39,484 bases of DNA, taken from contig CAYUIS010000036.1 in the NCBI GenBank assembly GCA_964444825.1, positions 1-39,484 on the forward strand. The letters are read 5' to 3'. Source of the DNA: CAYUIS01 sp964444825. Its GTDB lineage: Bacteria; Chloroflexota; Anaerolineae; B4-G1. A program made the position numbers and the translations under genes. Shown one piece after another: positions 7,453-14,992 of this stretch; position 1 is the first letter of the stretch; every line of letters starts with the position of its first letter. The notes under the pieces were generated by a model. It saw nothing but the letters and a program-made list of their open reading frames with translations, was not told the origin of the DNA and did not search any database.

Positions 7453-8247
7453 TTACTGTTTTCCAGCGCCGTCAATGTGGGCGGTTGCACGCACATCATG
7501 CAGATCCCACGCCGTCTGGGCTGCCGCCTGCTCAGCCACTTGCTTGCTGCGCCCAGATCCCTGTCCCGCCACCTGCTTGCCCAGCAACACCTCTGCAACA
7601 AAGATCTTGGCATGGTCAGGCCCGCTCTCGCCCACGATGCGATAGCGAGGCGTGAGCCCAAACTCGGCCTGGCTCCACTCCTGAAGGCGGCTCTTGGCAT
7701 CCACGTCCGCTTCTGCTGCCAGTGTTCTCTTTGCCACCGGTTCGATCAGGGGCTCGACGAAAGCCTCTACGATCTTCAAGCCGCCGTCGAGATAGAGCGC
7801 GCCGGCAAGCGCCTCAAAGGCATCGCATAGATTGGCATCTCGCTCCCGGCCTCCGGCTTCCTCTTCTCCGTGTCCGAGTCGCAACGATTGTCCGATTCCG
7901 ACTTGGCTGGCCAGTTGCGCCAGTGTTTCCGTGCGCACCAAGGAAGCGCGTAGACGTGTCATACGCCCCTCATCAAAATCGGGATAGTGACGGTAGACCC
8001 ACGCTCCAGCGACAAAATCCAGTACCGCGTCTCCCAGGAATTCAAGACGCTGGTTGTCACCAATCTCATCCTCTGGATGCTCATTGACGTAGGAGGGGTG
8101 TGTCAGGGCTCGGACCAGCAAGGTCGGATCGGTAAAGCGATAACAGATTCGGTCCTGCAGAGAATCTTGGACAGTCGCCGGACGCTGATGGTCTGTCAGG
8201 TTGTGATCGCTGGACACAGGTTTCTGCTCGTTGCCAGTGTAACTCAC
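7453..8247 (-). CDS. rnc: Ribonuclease III
   Basis: Cleaves double-stranded RNA in rRNA precursors and some mRNAs. The 264-residue protein has the family signature NQRLEFLGDAVLDF, with its metal-binding acidic residues. The second acidic cluster DAFEALAGALYLDGG comes next, and a C-terminal double-stranded-RNA-binding domain follows from SRLQEWSQAEFGLTPRY to EQAAAQTAW. An extra N-terminal stretch of about 30 polar residues precedes the catalytic core, so the GTG start at 8247 may be too early, although no better ribosome-binding site was found. It is the last gene after the glycosyltransferase and the MazG-like gene, 28 bases behind the latter. That operon context is not the usual rnc-smc-ftsY order, yet smc and ftsY both lie within 2 kb. 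Confidence 0.96.
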   Translation of the reverse strand: MSYTGNEQKPVSSDHNLTDHQRPATVQDSLQDRICYRFTDPTLLVRALTHPSYVNEHPEDEIGDNQRLEFLGDAVLDFVAGAWVYRHYPDFDEGRMTRLRASLVRTETLAQLASQVGIGQSLRLGHGEEEAGGRERDANLCDAFEALAGALYLDGGLKIVEAFVEPLIEPVAKRTLAAEADVDAKSRLQEWSQAEFGLTPRYRIVGESGPDHAKIFVAEVLLGKQVAGQGSGRSKQVAEQAAAQTAWDLHDVRATAHIDGAGKQ

Positions 8248-8275
8248 TCTACTTCTGATCCCACCATCCCTCGCT

Positions 8276-8557
8276 CTACGAGCCGATGTTCATACTTACT
8301 GAGAGCGCGTCCCAACGCTTCGCCAGCATTTGCACCGCATACTCGGCCAATGCTAGAACGCTGTACAGCAGGTCTCCCAGCTCGTCGACGAGCTCCGGCC
8401 TGGGCTGAAACACCCGACGACCATAGTCCGCGGCCAGCAGCACCTCCTTGGCCACTTCCCCGGCCTCGGAAACCACGTCGAGCGCGTGGACAGTGGGGTC
8501 ATAGAGGAGATGGCGCCGATGCGCAAAGTCGCTGACCTGGCGCTGCCAATCGGCCAT
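8276..8557 (-). CDS. MazG-like nucleotide pyrophosphohydrolase
   Basis: A 93-residue all-alpha NTP pyrophosphohydrolase-like protein; relatives clear non-canonical or excess nucleoside triphosphates. The metal-binding helices are visible as SEAGEVAKEVL around residues 29-39 and ELVDELGDLLYSVL around 55-68, which correspond to the ExxE and ExxD elements. The start was set at ATG 8557, which overlaps the glycosyltransferase stop as TGATG. A TTG one codon earlier would also be in frame. Substrate is not predictable from the sequence. It is probably translated together with the upstream glycosyltransferase. Confidence 0.85.
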   Translation of the reverse strand: MADWQRQVSDFAHRRHLLYDPTVHALDVVSEAGEVAKEVLLAADYGRRVFQPRPELVDELGDLLYSVLALAEYAVQMLAKRWDALSVSMNIGS

Positions 8558-9288
8558 CAATGGCCTTCCTTGCCCGCCTGTCTCTCCTCCCGCAGCTCAC
8601 GGTTCAACCGCAGGCGGAACTCCCACAGATCTCGAAATGCCTTGACAATCACCTTGAGGTCCGCGCCGGTGGCTTCACCTGCCACGCGAGGCATGTGCGT
8701 CACTGCCACCTCTGCAATGCGGTACCCGCGCGCCTTTGCACCGGCCAGGAACTCGGTGTCGATCATTGCGCCGTCTGAGACAATGTGCACGTGGTCAAGA
8801 ACCTCGCGCCGAAAAAGCTTAAAGCCACAATCTATGTCGCGACACAGATATCCGAACAACAGCCGCACAAGCGTGTTCCAGCCGAAAGCATTCAGTCTAC
8901 GGACAAGATGGTCCCGTCGATGTGCCCGATAGCCCGACACAATGTCGGCCCCTTTGTGACAGGGCTCCAGAAGAAGCGAGATCTCGCCAAAATCGAACTG
9001 GTTGTCGGCTGGGAAGAACGTTATCAGCTCGTGGGAAGCAGCCGCAAATCCGGCCTTGAGCGATCCCCCATAACCTCGATTCGGATAGTGCTCGATCAGC
9101 CGAAAGTTCGCAATACGCTGCTCCAACTCGCGGCCGATTTCGCCCGTCCGGTCGGCGCTGCCGTCGTTGACCAGGATGATCTCATACGCCATACCCAACC
9201 CACCAGCCACGGCCGAGACTCGTTTCACAGCGTCTTCGACGTTCGGCTCTTCGTTGTAGGCAGGCAAAACAATGGAAAGACCCAACAT
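8557..9288 (-). CDS. Family 2 glycosyltransferase (polyprenyl-phosphate type)
   Basis: A GT-A fold transferase resembling dolichyl/undecaprenyl-phosphate sugar synthases, which load a hexose on a lipid carrier at the cytoplasmic face. From the chosen ATG it is 243 residues. Motifs in order are LSIVLPAYNEEPNVE, ILVNDGSADRT, NRGYGGSLKAGF, FFPADNQFD (the metal-binding acidic pair region), and CGFKLFRREVL. No C-terminal transmembrane helices are present. ATG 9288 was preferred to an in-frame TTG at 9318 because GAGAGG lies just upstream of it. Sugar and acceptor are unknown. A TTGCTA-17-TAACAT promoter sits upstream. Confidence 0.88.
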   Translation of the reverse strand: MLGLSIVLPAYNEEPNVEDAVKRVSAVAGGLGMAYEIILVNDGSADRTGEIGRELEQRIANFRLIEHYPNRGYGGSLKAGFAAASHELITFFPADNQFDFGEISLLLEPCHKGADIVSGYRAHRRDHLVRRLNAFGWNTLVRLLFGYLCRDIDCGFKLFRREVLDHVHIVSDGAMIDTEFLAGAKARGYRIAEVAVTHMPRVAGEATGADLKVIVKAFRDLWEFRLRLNRELREERQAGKEGH

Positions 9289-9317
9289 AGTCGCCTCTCT
9301 AGTGCATAGTTGCCTCA

Positions 9318-9346
9318 ATGTTACACCAATCCCTGCAAATTAGCAA
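9318..9346 (-). promoter_or_regulatory. Candidate promoter for the glycosyltransferase operon
   Basis: On the minus strand TTGCTA (9341-9346) and TAACAT (9318-9323) are 17 bases apart. They lie 30 bases before the preferred ATG at 9288. Confidence 0.5.
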
Positions 9347-9404
9347 TCCAGGCCGTGCCCAAAAGGATAGAATCACAAAACGTCGCTCTGGCGACAAAGT
9401 CACT

Positions 9405-9433
9405 TTGCTCAACCATAGCCTTTAGGGTATAAT
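9405..9433 (+). promoter_or_regulatory. Promoter for ftsY-prfB
   Basis: TTGCTC (9405-9410) and a perfect TATAAT (9428-9433) are separated by 17 bases. The start would be near 9440, giving a leader of about 35 bases to ftsY. Confidence 0.7.
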
Positions 9434-9474
9434 CCGCTCATCAGTGCCGCGCATTACCACATTGGACTTGGGCG

Positions 9475-10386
9475 ATGACGATCCGGTTGGCTCAATCGAT
9501 CAGAGACAGTCTTACCCGTACCCGCAACACGGTTTTCAGCCACATTGCCGGGCTATTGGGCGCGAGCCAGGTTACGGACGAGACTTGGGATGAAGTAGAA
9601 GAGTTGCTTATCCAGGCCGATGTCGGTGTGGAGACCACGCTCCACCTGGTTGATCGGTTGCGCCAGCGTGCCAGTGAAGAGGCCATCTTGCAGACCGACG
9701 CTCTCCAGACAGTCCTGAAAGAGGAGCTGCGGGCGCTGCTGCCTGACCCACCGCCACTCAACCTATCTGGACGTCATCTGGAAGTTATGTTAGTCGTCGG
9801 GGTGAACGGATCTGGGAAGACAACCAGCATCGCCAAAATCGCCCACCGCTATCGGCAGGACGGCCATCAAGTGCTCCTGGCTGCAGCCGACACATTCCGG
9901 GCTGCGGCGATGGACCAACTCAGCGTATGGGCCAATCGCGCAGGCGTGAGTATCATCACAGGATCGGAGGGAGGGGATCCAGGAGCCGTTCTCTTTGACG
10001 CACTGCAAGCAGCGCAGTCGCGCAAATTTGATATGGTGATCGTCGATACCGCCGGAAGGCTGCACACCCAGTATAACCTGATGGCTGAGCTGCGCAAGGT
10101 TCGGAATGTGGCCGCAAAGAACGTCCCAGGTGCGCCCCACGAGGTTCTGCTCGTGCTCGATGCCACCACCGGGCAGAATGCCTTGTCGCAGGCAAAGCAC
10201 TTTCGGGAGGCGGTAGACGTGAGCGGCGTTGTGCTGGCCAAACTGGACAGCACAGCCAAAGGTGGAATGGTGTTTGCCGTCGCCCGCGAGCTAGGATTGC
10301 CAGTGCGCTTTGTTGGTACAGGAGAGAGAATTCAAGATCTAGCACTGTTCGATGCAGATACCTTTGTGGAGGGCCTATTCACATAA
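9475..10386 (+). CDS. ftsY: Signal recognition particle receptor FtsY
   Basis: The SRP-GTPase receptor that delivers ribosome-nascent-chain complexes to the membrane. The 303-residue protein is the compact NG form, lacking the long acidic A domain of E. coli FtsY. The N domain covers about residues 1-95. The GTPase motifs are GVNGSGKTT (G1), DTFRAAAMDQL, DTAGRLHTQYNLM, and AKLDSTAKGG, followed by FVGTGERIQDLALFD near the C-terminus. The ATG at 9475 fits the promoter just upstream. The stop overlaps the prfB ATG as TAATG, so the two are probably translationally coupled. Confidence 0.97.
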   Translation: MTIRLAQSIRDSLTRTRNTVFSHIAGLLGASQVTDETWDEVEELLIQADVGVETTLHLVDRLRQRASEEAILQTDALQTVLKEELRALLPDPPPLNLSGRHLEVMLVVGVNGSGKTTSIAKIAHRYRQDGHQVLLAAADTFRAAAMDQLSVWANRAGVSIITGSEGGDPGAVLFDALQAAQSRKFDMVIVDTAGRLHTQYNLMAELRKVRNVAAKNVPGAPHEVLLVLDATTGQNALSQAKHFREAVDVSGVVLAKLDSTAKGGMVFAVARELGLPVRFVGTGERIQDLALFDADTFVEGLFT

Positions 10387-11487
10387 TGGAAGAGCTTCGT
10401 GGTCGCTTGACGACGCTGAGCGAGAATCTGGAGTATATCTGGGGGCGTCTTTGACCTGACCGACAAGGAACAAGAGATTGCTCAGCTTGAGAAACGCGCC
10501 AGCACCCCCGATTTCTGGGATAACCCTGAGGTAGCTCAGACGGCAATGCGCCGTCTCTCTAGCCTCGGAGATGAAGTAGACCGCTGGAGAACCCTGGAGC
10601 GTCAGGTAAGAGACGCTCTGGACCTTTCCGCGCTGGAGGACGAGAGCCTATACGACGAACTGGTCGCGGAAACAGAGACATTGGAAAAGGTAATTGATAA
10701 GCTAGAATTCCAGCTTATCCTCTCCGGTCCACATGATCGAAACGATGCTATTCTGGCCATCCACGCAGGCGCTGGTGGTACCGATGCTCAAGACTGGGCT
10801 GAGATGTTGCTGCGTATGTACCTCCGCTGGGCCGAGGCGCACGGACACACTACCGACCTGGTGGATCAGATCTCTGGCGAAGAAGCTGGCCTGAAACGAG
10901 CCACCATCACAATCGCTGGCCCTTATGCCTACGGCTATCTGAACTCTGAGCGAGGCGTGCACCGCTTGGTACGACTGTCCCCTTTTGATGCGGCTCATCG
11001 GCGCCATACCTCTTTTGCTCTGGTCGAGGTCTGGCCCGACATTAGCGACACCGTTGCAGTGACGATCGATCCGAACGACCTGCAGATCGACACATTCCGT
11101 GCCTCATCCGCAGGCGGACAGCATATGCAGAAAAACGAGACGGCGGTGCGCATCACCCACATTCCCAGCGGTCTCGTCGTCTCCTGTCAGAACGAGCGTT
11201 CACAGACCCAGAATCGCGAGACCGCGATACGCATATTGCGAGGGCGACTAACCCAAATGGAGGAAGAAAGACGACAAGAGGAGATCGCCGAGTTGAAGGG
11301 GGAACATGTGGATGCCGGCTGGGGCAACCAGATCCGTTCCTATGTACTTCACCCTTATCAAATGGTCAAGGATCACCGAACCAATCACGAGACAGGAAAT
11401 GTGCAGGCCGTCCTAGACGGGCGGCTTGACGACTTTATGGAAATGCACCTGAGACACACGATGGGAGCAAAAAACGCGGCTGCTTAA
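10386..11487 (+). CDS. prfB: Peptide chain release factor 2, made by programmed +1 frameshift
   Basis: RF2 ends translation at UGA and UAA. The gene is in two frames: ATG 10386 opens a 22-codon frame that hits TGA at 10452-10454, and the remainder reads on in the +1 frame from GAC 10453. The joined product is 366 residues, the normal RF2 length. The second frame carries the stop-recognition tripeptide SPF (in RLVRLSPFDA) and the catalytic SSAGGQHMQKNETAVR loop, so it is RF2 and not RF1. The frameshift allows RF2 to regulate its own synthesis. The start overlaps the ftsY stop. A purely single-frame annotation would miss the first 22 codons or call the gene broken. Confidence 0.97.
10441..10455 (+). 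promoter_or_regulatory. prfB programmed +1 frameshift signal
   Basis: GGGGG (10441-10445) acts as an internal Shine-Dalgarno-like element. After three bases comes the slippery CTT TGA C (10449-10455). Element, spacing and slip codon match the classic E. coli RF2 site. Confidence 0.95.
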
Positions 11488-11506
11488 CCAGGCCGAGGAG
11501 GAGCAG

Positions 11507-12673
11507 ATGAATAGAAAAGAGTCCCCCAAGAAAACACCGAGAAAGCCCTCGAGGGTACCCTCATCCGGAACCGGGTCAGCCAGGAGGAGGAGTCCTCCAG
11601 CCCGTGGTAGAGCCGCCCCCAGAGCTGCGGGTGCAGCAGGCTCACCGAGTGAAGAGACCAAAGCCAAGCTTGATCGACTTCAGAACACATTCAGCGACCT
11701 GCAGGAGTCAATGCTGCTAACTCGCGTACACACCGAAATGGCAAATGTGGAAACGACCCTTTCGCTCCTGCCGGCAGAGATCGAAGAACTGCGTAAGCGA
11801 GGTTATGTTTTTCGCAGCTTCCTTGAGAACAAAATCGACGTGTTGACCCGCCAGTGGGAAGAAATGCAGACGAGCGTGTCCAGCGAGATGAAGCGACGCG
11901 TACGAGAGCTGGAGCGCGATTCTGACGAGGCCGAAGCGGCGCTAAATCGGGCAATGAGCGGGAACGCCTCATTGGTATCCCGAGCCGAAAGCACGATCAG
12001 CACCTTTGAGAGCAAAGTAGATGCAGCTCGCGGGGCGGTAGAGGCAATGTACAAACCGGTCCAGGAGAATGTGACTCAAACCAGCGCCCAGACAAAGGAG
12101 ATTCGGTCGCTGCTTGATCAGATCGACGAAGCCAGTTTCCAGCTTTTCCCAGCAGAAGACTCCGTAGCATGTTGCCGTGCCCAATATATAGAAAGGGAGG
12201 ACGAGGGCCCGGAAGGTGTGCTCTTCCTGACAGATGAACGGTTGATCTTTGAGCGGAAAGAGGAGGTCGCCACCAAAAAGGTGCTCTTTATCACCACTGA
12301 GAAGGAGAGCGTTCAGGAGCTGATCTTTGAAGTCGCCATTGGGCAGGTTGAGGACATCCAGGCCAGTGACAAGAGAAAACTTCTGCGGCGCAAGGAGATG
12401 CTAGAGCTGCTGTTTGCCCCCGAGGCAGACCTGAGCGGTGCTACGCTCCGTCTTCTTGGGGCCGAGAACGAAGACTGGGCCAGACTGATTGGCCGGGTCA
12501 AGTCGGGAGAGATCAAGAAGGAACGCACAAAACCGAAGGATAGGGAAGCAGTTGAAGCTGCCCAAGCAGCGCCGACCAAGTGTCCAACCTGTGGTGCCAC
12601 CCTCTCCGTCGAGATCGTGCGAGGCATGCGAGAGATCAACTGCGAGTATTGCGGCTCGGTGATCCGATTGTAG
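11507..12673 (+). CDS. Coiled-coil protein with PH/GRAM-like domain and zinc ribbon, function unknown
   Basis: I do not recognise a named family for the full 388-residue protein. Four parts can be seen. Residues 1-45 are a basic Ser/Pro/Arg/Ala-rich, probably disordered tail. Residues about 48-205 are a helical coiled coil. Residues about 205-330 resemble a PH/GRAM-type beta domain, with GVLFLTDERLIFERKE as its clearest strand pair. Residues 358-388 form a zinc ribbon with Cys359, Cys362, Cys379 and Cys382. There is no signal peptide or transmembrane helix, so it is cytoplasmic or peripheral. GAGGAGGAG lies just before ATG 11507. It sits 19 bases after prfB and before tilS, in a rightward run likely sharing a transcript. 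Confidence 0.8.
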   Translation: MNRKESPKKTPRKPSRVPSSGTGSARRRSPPARGRAAPRAAGAAGSPSEETKAKLDRLQNTFSDLQESMLLTRVHTEMANVETTLSLLPAEIEELRKRGYVFRSFLENKIDVLTRQWEEMQTSVSSEMKRRVRELERDSDEAEAALNRAMSGNASLVSRAESTISTFESKVDAARGAVEAMYKPVQENVTQTSAQTKEIRSLLDQIDEASFQLFPAEDSVACCRAQYIEREDEGPEGVLFLTDERLIFERKEEVATKKVLFITTEKESVQELIFEVAIGQVEDIQASDKRKLLRRKEMLELLFAPEADLSGATLRLLGAENEDWARLIGRVKSGEIKKERTKPKDREAVEAAQAAPTKCPTCGATLSVEIVRGMREINCEYCGSVIRL

Positions 12674-12687
12674 TCTGGTAAGTCGCC

Positions 12688-14223
12688 TTGCCATTGAGTG
12701 ACATCCTAAAGCAAGTCCAGCATACAATCGAGACGTACGATCTACTGGCATCGGGCGATGGAGTAGTTGTGGGCGTCTCTGGCGGGCCCGATTCGGTTTG
12801 CCTGCTGCATATTCTGCTGGGTCTGTGCGACAGATACCACCTCCGGCTCCATGTGGCGCACCTACACCATGGTGTACGTGGAAAAGAGGCGGACGCCGAC
12901 GCGGAGTATGTGGCTTTGCTTGCGAACGAATGGGGTCTCCCCACAACAATCGATCGCCAGGACATACCGACACTGGCCCGTGAACACAGGCTGGCTTTTG
13001 AAGAAACCGCTCGACGTGTGCGATATGCATTCCTGGCACGTGTAGCAAATGAAACAGCAGCTAGCAGGATCGCGGTAGGACACAATGCCGACGACCAAGC
13101 CGAGACGGTGCTTATGCACTTCCTAAGAGGAACTGGTCCGGCAGGATTATGTGGTATGCTACCTTTGACACCACTGCACACCTATCGCCTCGACGGCTTC
13201 CTGGACCCAACGGTCCCCAAGACAATCAGTCTCATACGTCCTCTTCTCGAGGTTCCACGTTCAGATATTGAGCACTACTGCACCATCAACAACATCACCC
13301 CTCGTCTCGACCGCTCCAACCTGGACACGACCTACTTCCGCAACAGACTCCGCCACGAGCTACTGCCAACCTTGCGGACGTACAATCCCAACATCGGAAC
13401 ACAGTTGTGCCGAACAGCCAGAGTTGTATCTGCCGATTACGAGTTGCTGGCCCGATTGAGAGAAGATGCCTGGAAAGACGTCCTTTTGGCGGCACAGGAG
13501 ACATCTATCATCTTTGACAAAGCCAGATGGCAAGCTCTGCCAACGGCTCTGCAGCGTGCTACACTGAGGCACGCGGCTTACCAACTGCGCAGAAGCCTCC
13601 GCGATGTGGGATTTGTCCACGTAGAGAACGCCCGAATGGTTGCTCAAAGGGGAGAGACTGGTTCGCAAGCCACACTGCCAAGAGGACTGGCGCTGACGGT
13701 AGGCTATGACACCCTCACTCTGGGAAGCATTGATGACGCGACACCAGCCTTGCCAGATGACCCTCTCCTATGGAGCGCCGGACGGACGCCCGTCCAAGTA
13801 CCCGGTACGATTCCCCTCCCGGGTCGGAAGTGGATAGTGGAAGCCAAAGTGCTGAAGAAATGGGATTTGAAGCAGATAGCCGTGAATCAAGACGTCTGGA
13901 CAGCCTACTTTGATCTGGGAAAGCTCGTCGAACCACTGACGCTGCGCCCCAGACGCCCGGGGGACCGCTTTCGCCCTCGGGGAATGGACGGCCATTCCTG
14001 CAAATTGAGCGCGTTCATGATCAATGAAAAGATCCCTCATCCCTGGCGGGCGCATGTGCCGTTGTTGGAAGCAGACGGTGAGATTGTGTGGGTGTGTGGG
14101 TACCGCACGGCAGACGGAGTAGCCGTAGGGCCGGATACCAGAGAGGTACTGCGGCTAAAGTTCACACGCACGACCCCGGGGGAAGAAGGAGTCGGTGACT
14201 ATGAAGACTATCCTGGGTATTGA
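12688..14223 (+). CDS. tilS: tRNA(Ile)-lysidine synthetase
   Basis: Modifies C34 of the CAU-anticodon tRNA-Ile to lysidine so that it reads AUA, using ATP and lysine. The 511-residue protein carries the N-type PP-loop VGVSGGPDSVCLLH near residue 30, the HVAHLHHGVRG segment, and GHNADDQAETVLMHFLRGTGP around 131-151. A C-terminal substrate-binding domain begins near LTLRPRRPGDRFRP. The annotated start is TTG at 12688, because an in-frame TAA lies three codons earlier and no ATG precedes the PP-loop; a second TTG at 12694 is possible. Its last 23 bases overlap the polyphosphate glucokinase ATG. Confidence 0.95.
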   Translation: MPLSDILKQVQHTIETYDLLASGDGVVVGVSGGPDSVCLLHILLGLCDRYHLRLHVAHLHHGVRGKEADADAEYVALLANEWGLPTTIDRQDIPTLAREHRLAFEETARRVRYAFLARVANETAASRIAVGHNADDQAETVLMHFLRGTGPAGLCGMLPLTPLHTYRLDGFLDPTVPKTISLIRPLLEVPRSDIEHYCTINNITPRLDRSNLDTTYFRNRLRHELLPTLRTYNPNIGTQLCRTARVVSADYELLARLREDAWKDVLLAAQETSIIFDKARWQALPTALQRATLRHAAYQLRRSLRDVGFVHVENARMVAQRGETGSQATLPRGLALTVGYDTLTLGSIDDATPALPDDPLLWSAGRTPVQVPGTIPLPGRKWIVEAKVLKKWDLKQIAVNQDVWTAYFDLGKLVEPLTLRPRRPGDRFRPRGMDGHSCKLSAFMINEKIPHPWRAHVPLLEADGEIVWVCGYRTADGVAVGPDTREVLRLKFTRTTPGEEGVGDYEDYPGY

Positions 14224-14947
14224 TATCGGAGGTTCCGGCATCAAAGGGGCACCAGTGAACACCAAGACGGGTGTTCTAAAGGGCGAGCGCTACCGAATCC
14301 CTACCCCTCAGCCATCTACGCCGAATGCGGTTGGCGATGCAGTGGCGCGGATTGTCAAACACTTTCGATGGAAGGGGCCTGTCGGCATCACATTCCCTGC
14401 CGTGATCAAGGACGGCGTTGTGTACAGCGCTGCCAACATCGACAAGTCGTGGATCGGCGTCAATGGAAGTGAGTTGCTGGAGAAAAAGACTGGTTGTCCA
14501 GTACTATTGCTCAACGACGCCGACGCCGCTGCGATAGCTGAGATGGAACTCGGTGCCGGTCGTAATCGCAGGAACAGGGGAGTGGTTTTTCTGCTGACCT
14601 TTGGTACGGGTATCGGTAGTGCTATCTTCGTCGACGGAGTTCTGGTGCCCAACACTGAACTGGGCCACATGGAGATGAACGGCATGGAAGCTGAGCACTA
14701 TGCTTCTGACATTGTTCGCAAGAGAGAAAAGCTGGATTGGAATGAGTGGGCTGTACGGGTGAACGAGTATCTCCTCCTGCTTGAGGCACTCTTTTCTCCC
14801 GATCTGTTCATTATTGGCGGCGGCGTGAGTAAGAAACACCCGAGATACATGCACCAGTTGCACACTCAGGCCAAAGTCGTACCCGCCGAACTACTGAATG
14901 ACGCTGGCATTGTAGGTGCGGCTCTGGCCGCCACGAGCCTTGTTTAA
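14201..14947 (+). CDS. ppgK: Polyphosphate glucokinase (ROK family)
   Basis: Phosphorylates glucose to glucose-6-phosphate with inorganic polyphosphate, and often ATP, as donor. The 248-residue length and motifs match PPGK: LGIDIGGSGIKGAPVN at the N-terminus, GITFPAVIKDG, LLNDADAAAIAE, LTFGTGIGSAIFVDG and NTELGHMEMNG. The ROK zinc-binding Cys cluster is absent, as expected for this subgroup. ATG 14201 was preferred to GTG 14195 because AAGGAG at 14186-14191 is nine bases from the ATG and only three from the GTG. The start lies within the end of tilS, so expression is probably coupled. It implies use of polyphosphate in sugar metabolism. Confidence 0.92.
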   Translation: MKTILGIDIGGSGIKGAPVNTKTGVLKGERYRIPTPQPSTPNAVGDAVARIVKHFRWKGPVGITFPAVIKDGVVYSAANIDKSWIGVNGSELLEKKTGCPVLLLNDADAAAIAEMELGAGRNRRNRGVVFLLTFGTGIGSAIFVDGVLVPNTELGHMEMNGMEAEHYASDIVRKREKLDWNEWAVRVNEYLLLLEALFSPDLFIIGGGVSKKHPRYMHQLHTQAKVVPAELLNDAGIVGAALAATSLV

Positions 14948-14992
14948 CATCCAGCGAGATTTGTCATCCGGAATACCACTCGAAGGAGCAAC

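Noticed and set aside
9382..9395. GTCGC-TCTG-GCGAC mini hairpin upstream of ftsY
   Set aside because: A five-base stem is too short to call a terminator or operator without conservation.
10452..10454. Apparent nonsense mutation in prfB
   Set aside because: The TGA sits in the canonical RF2 frameshift site with the correct internal Shine-Dalgarno spacing.
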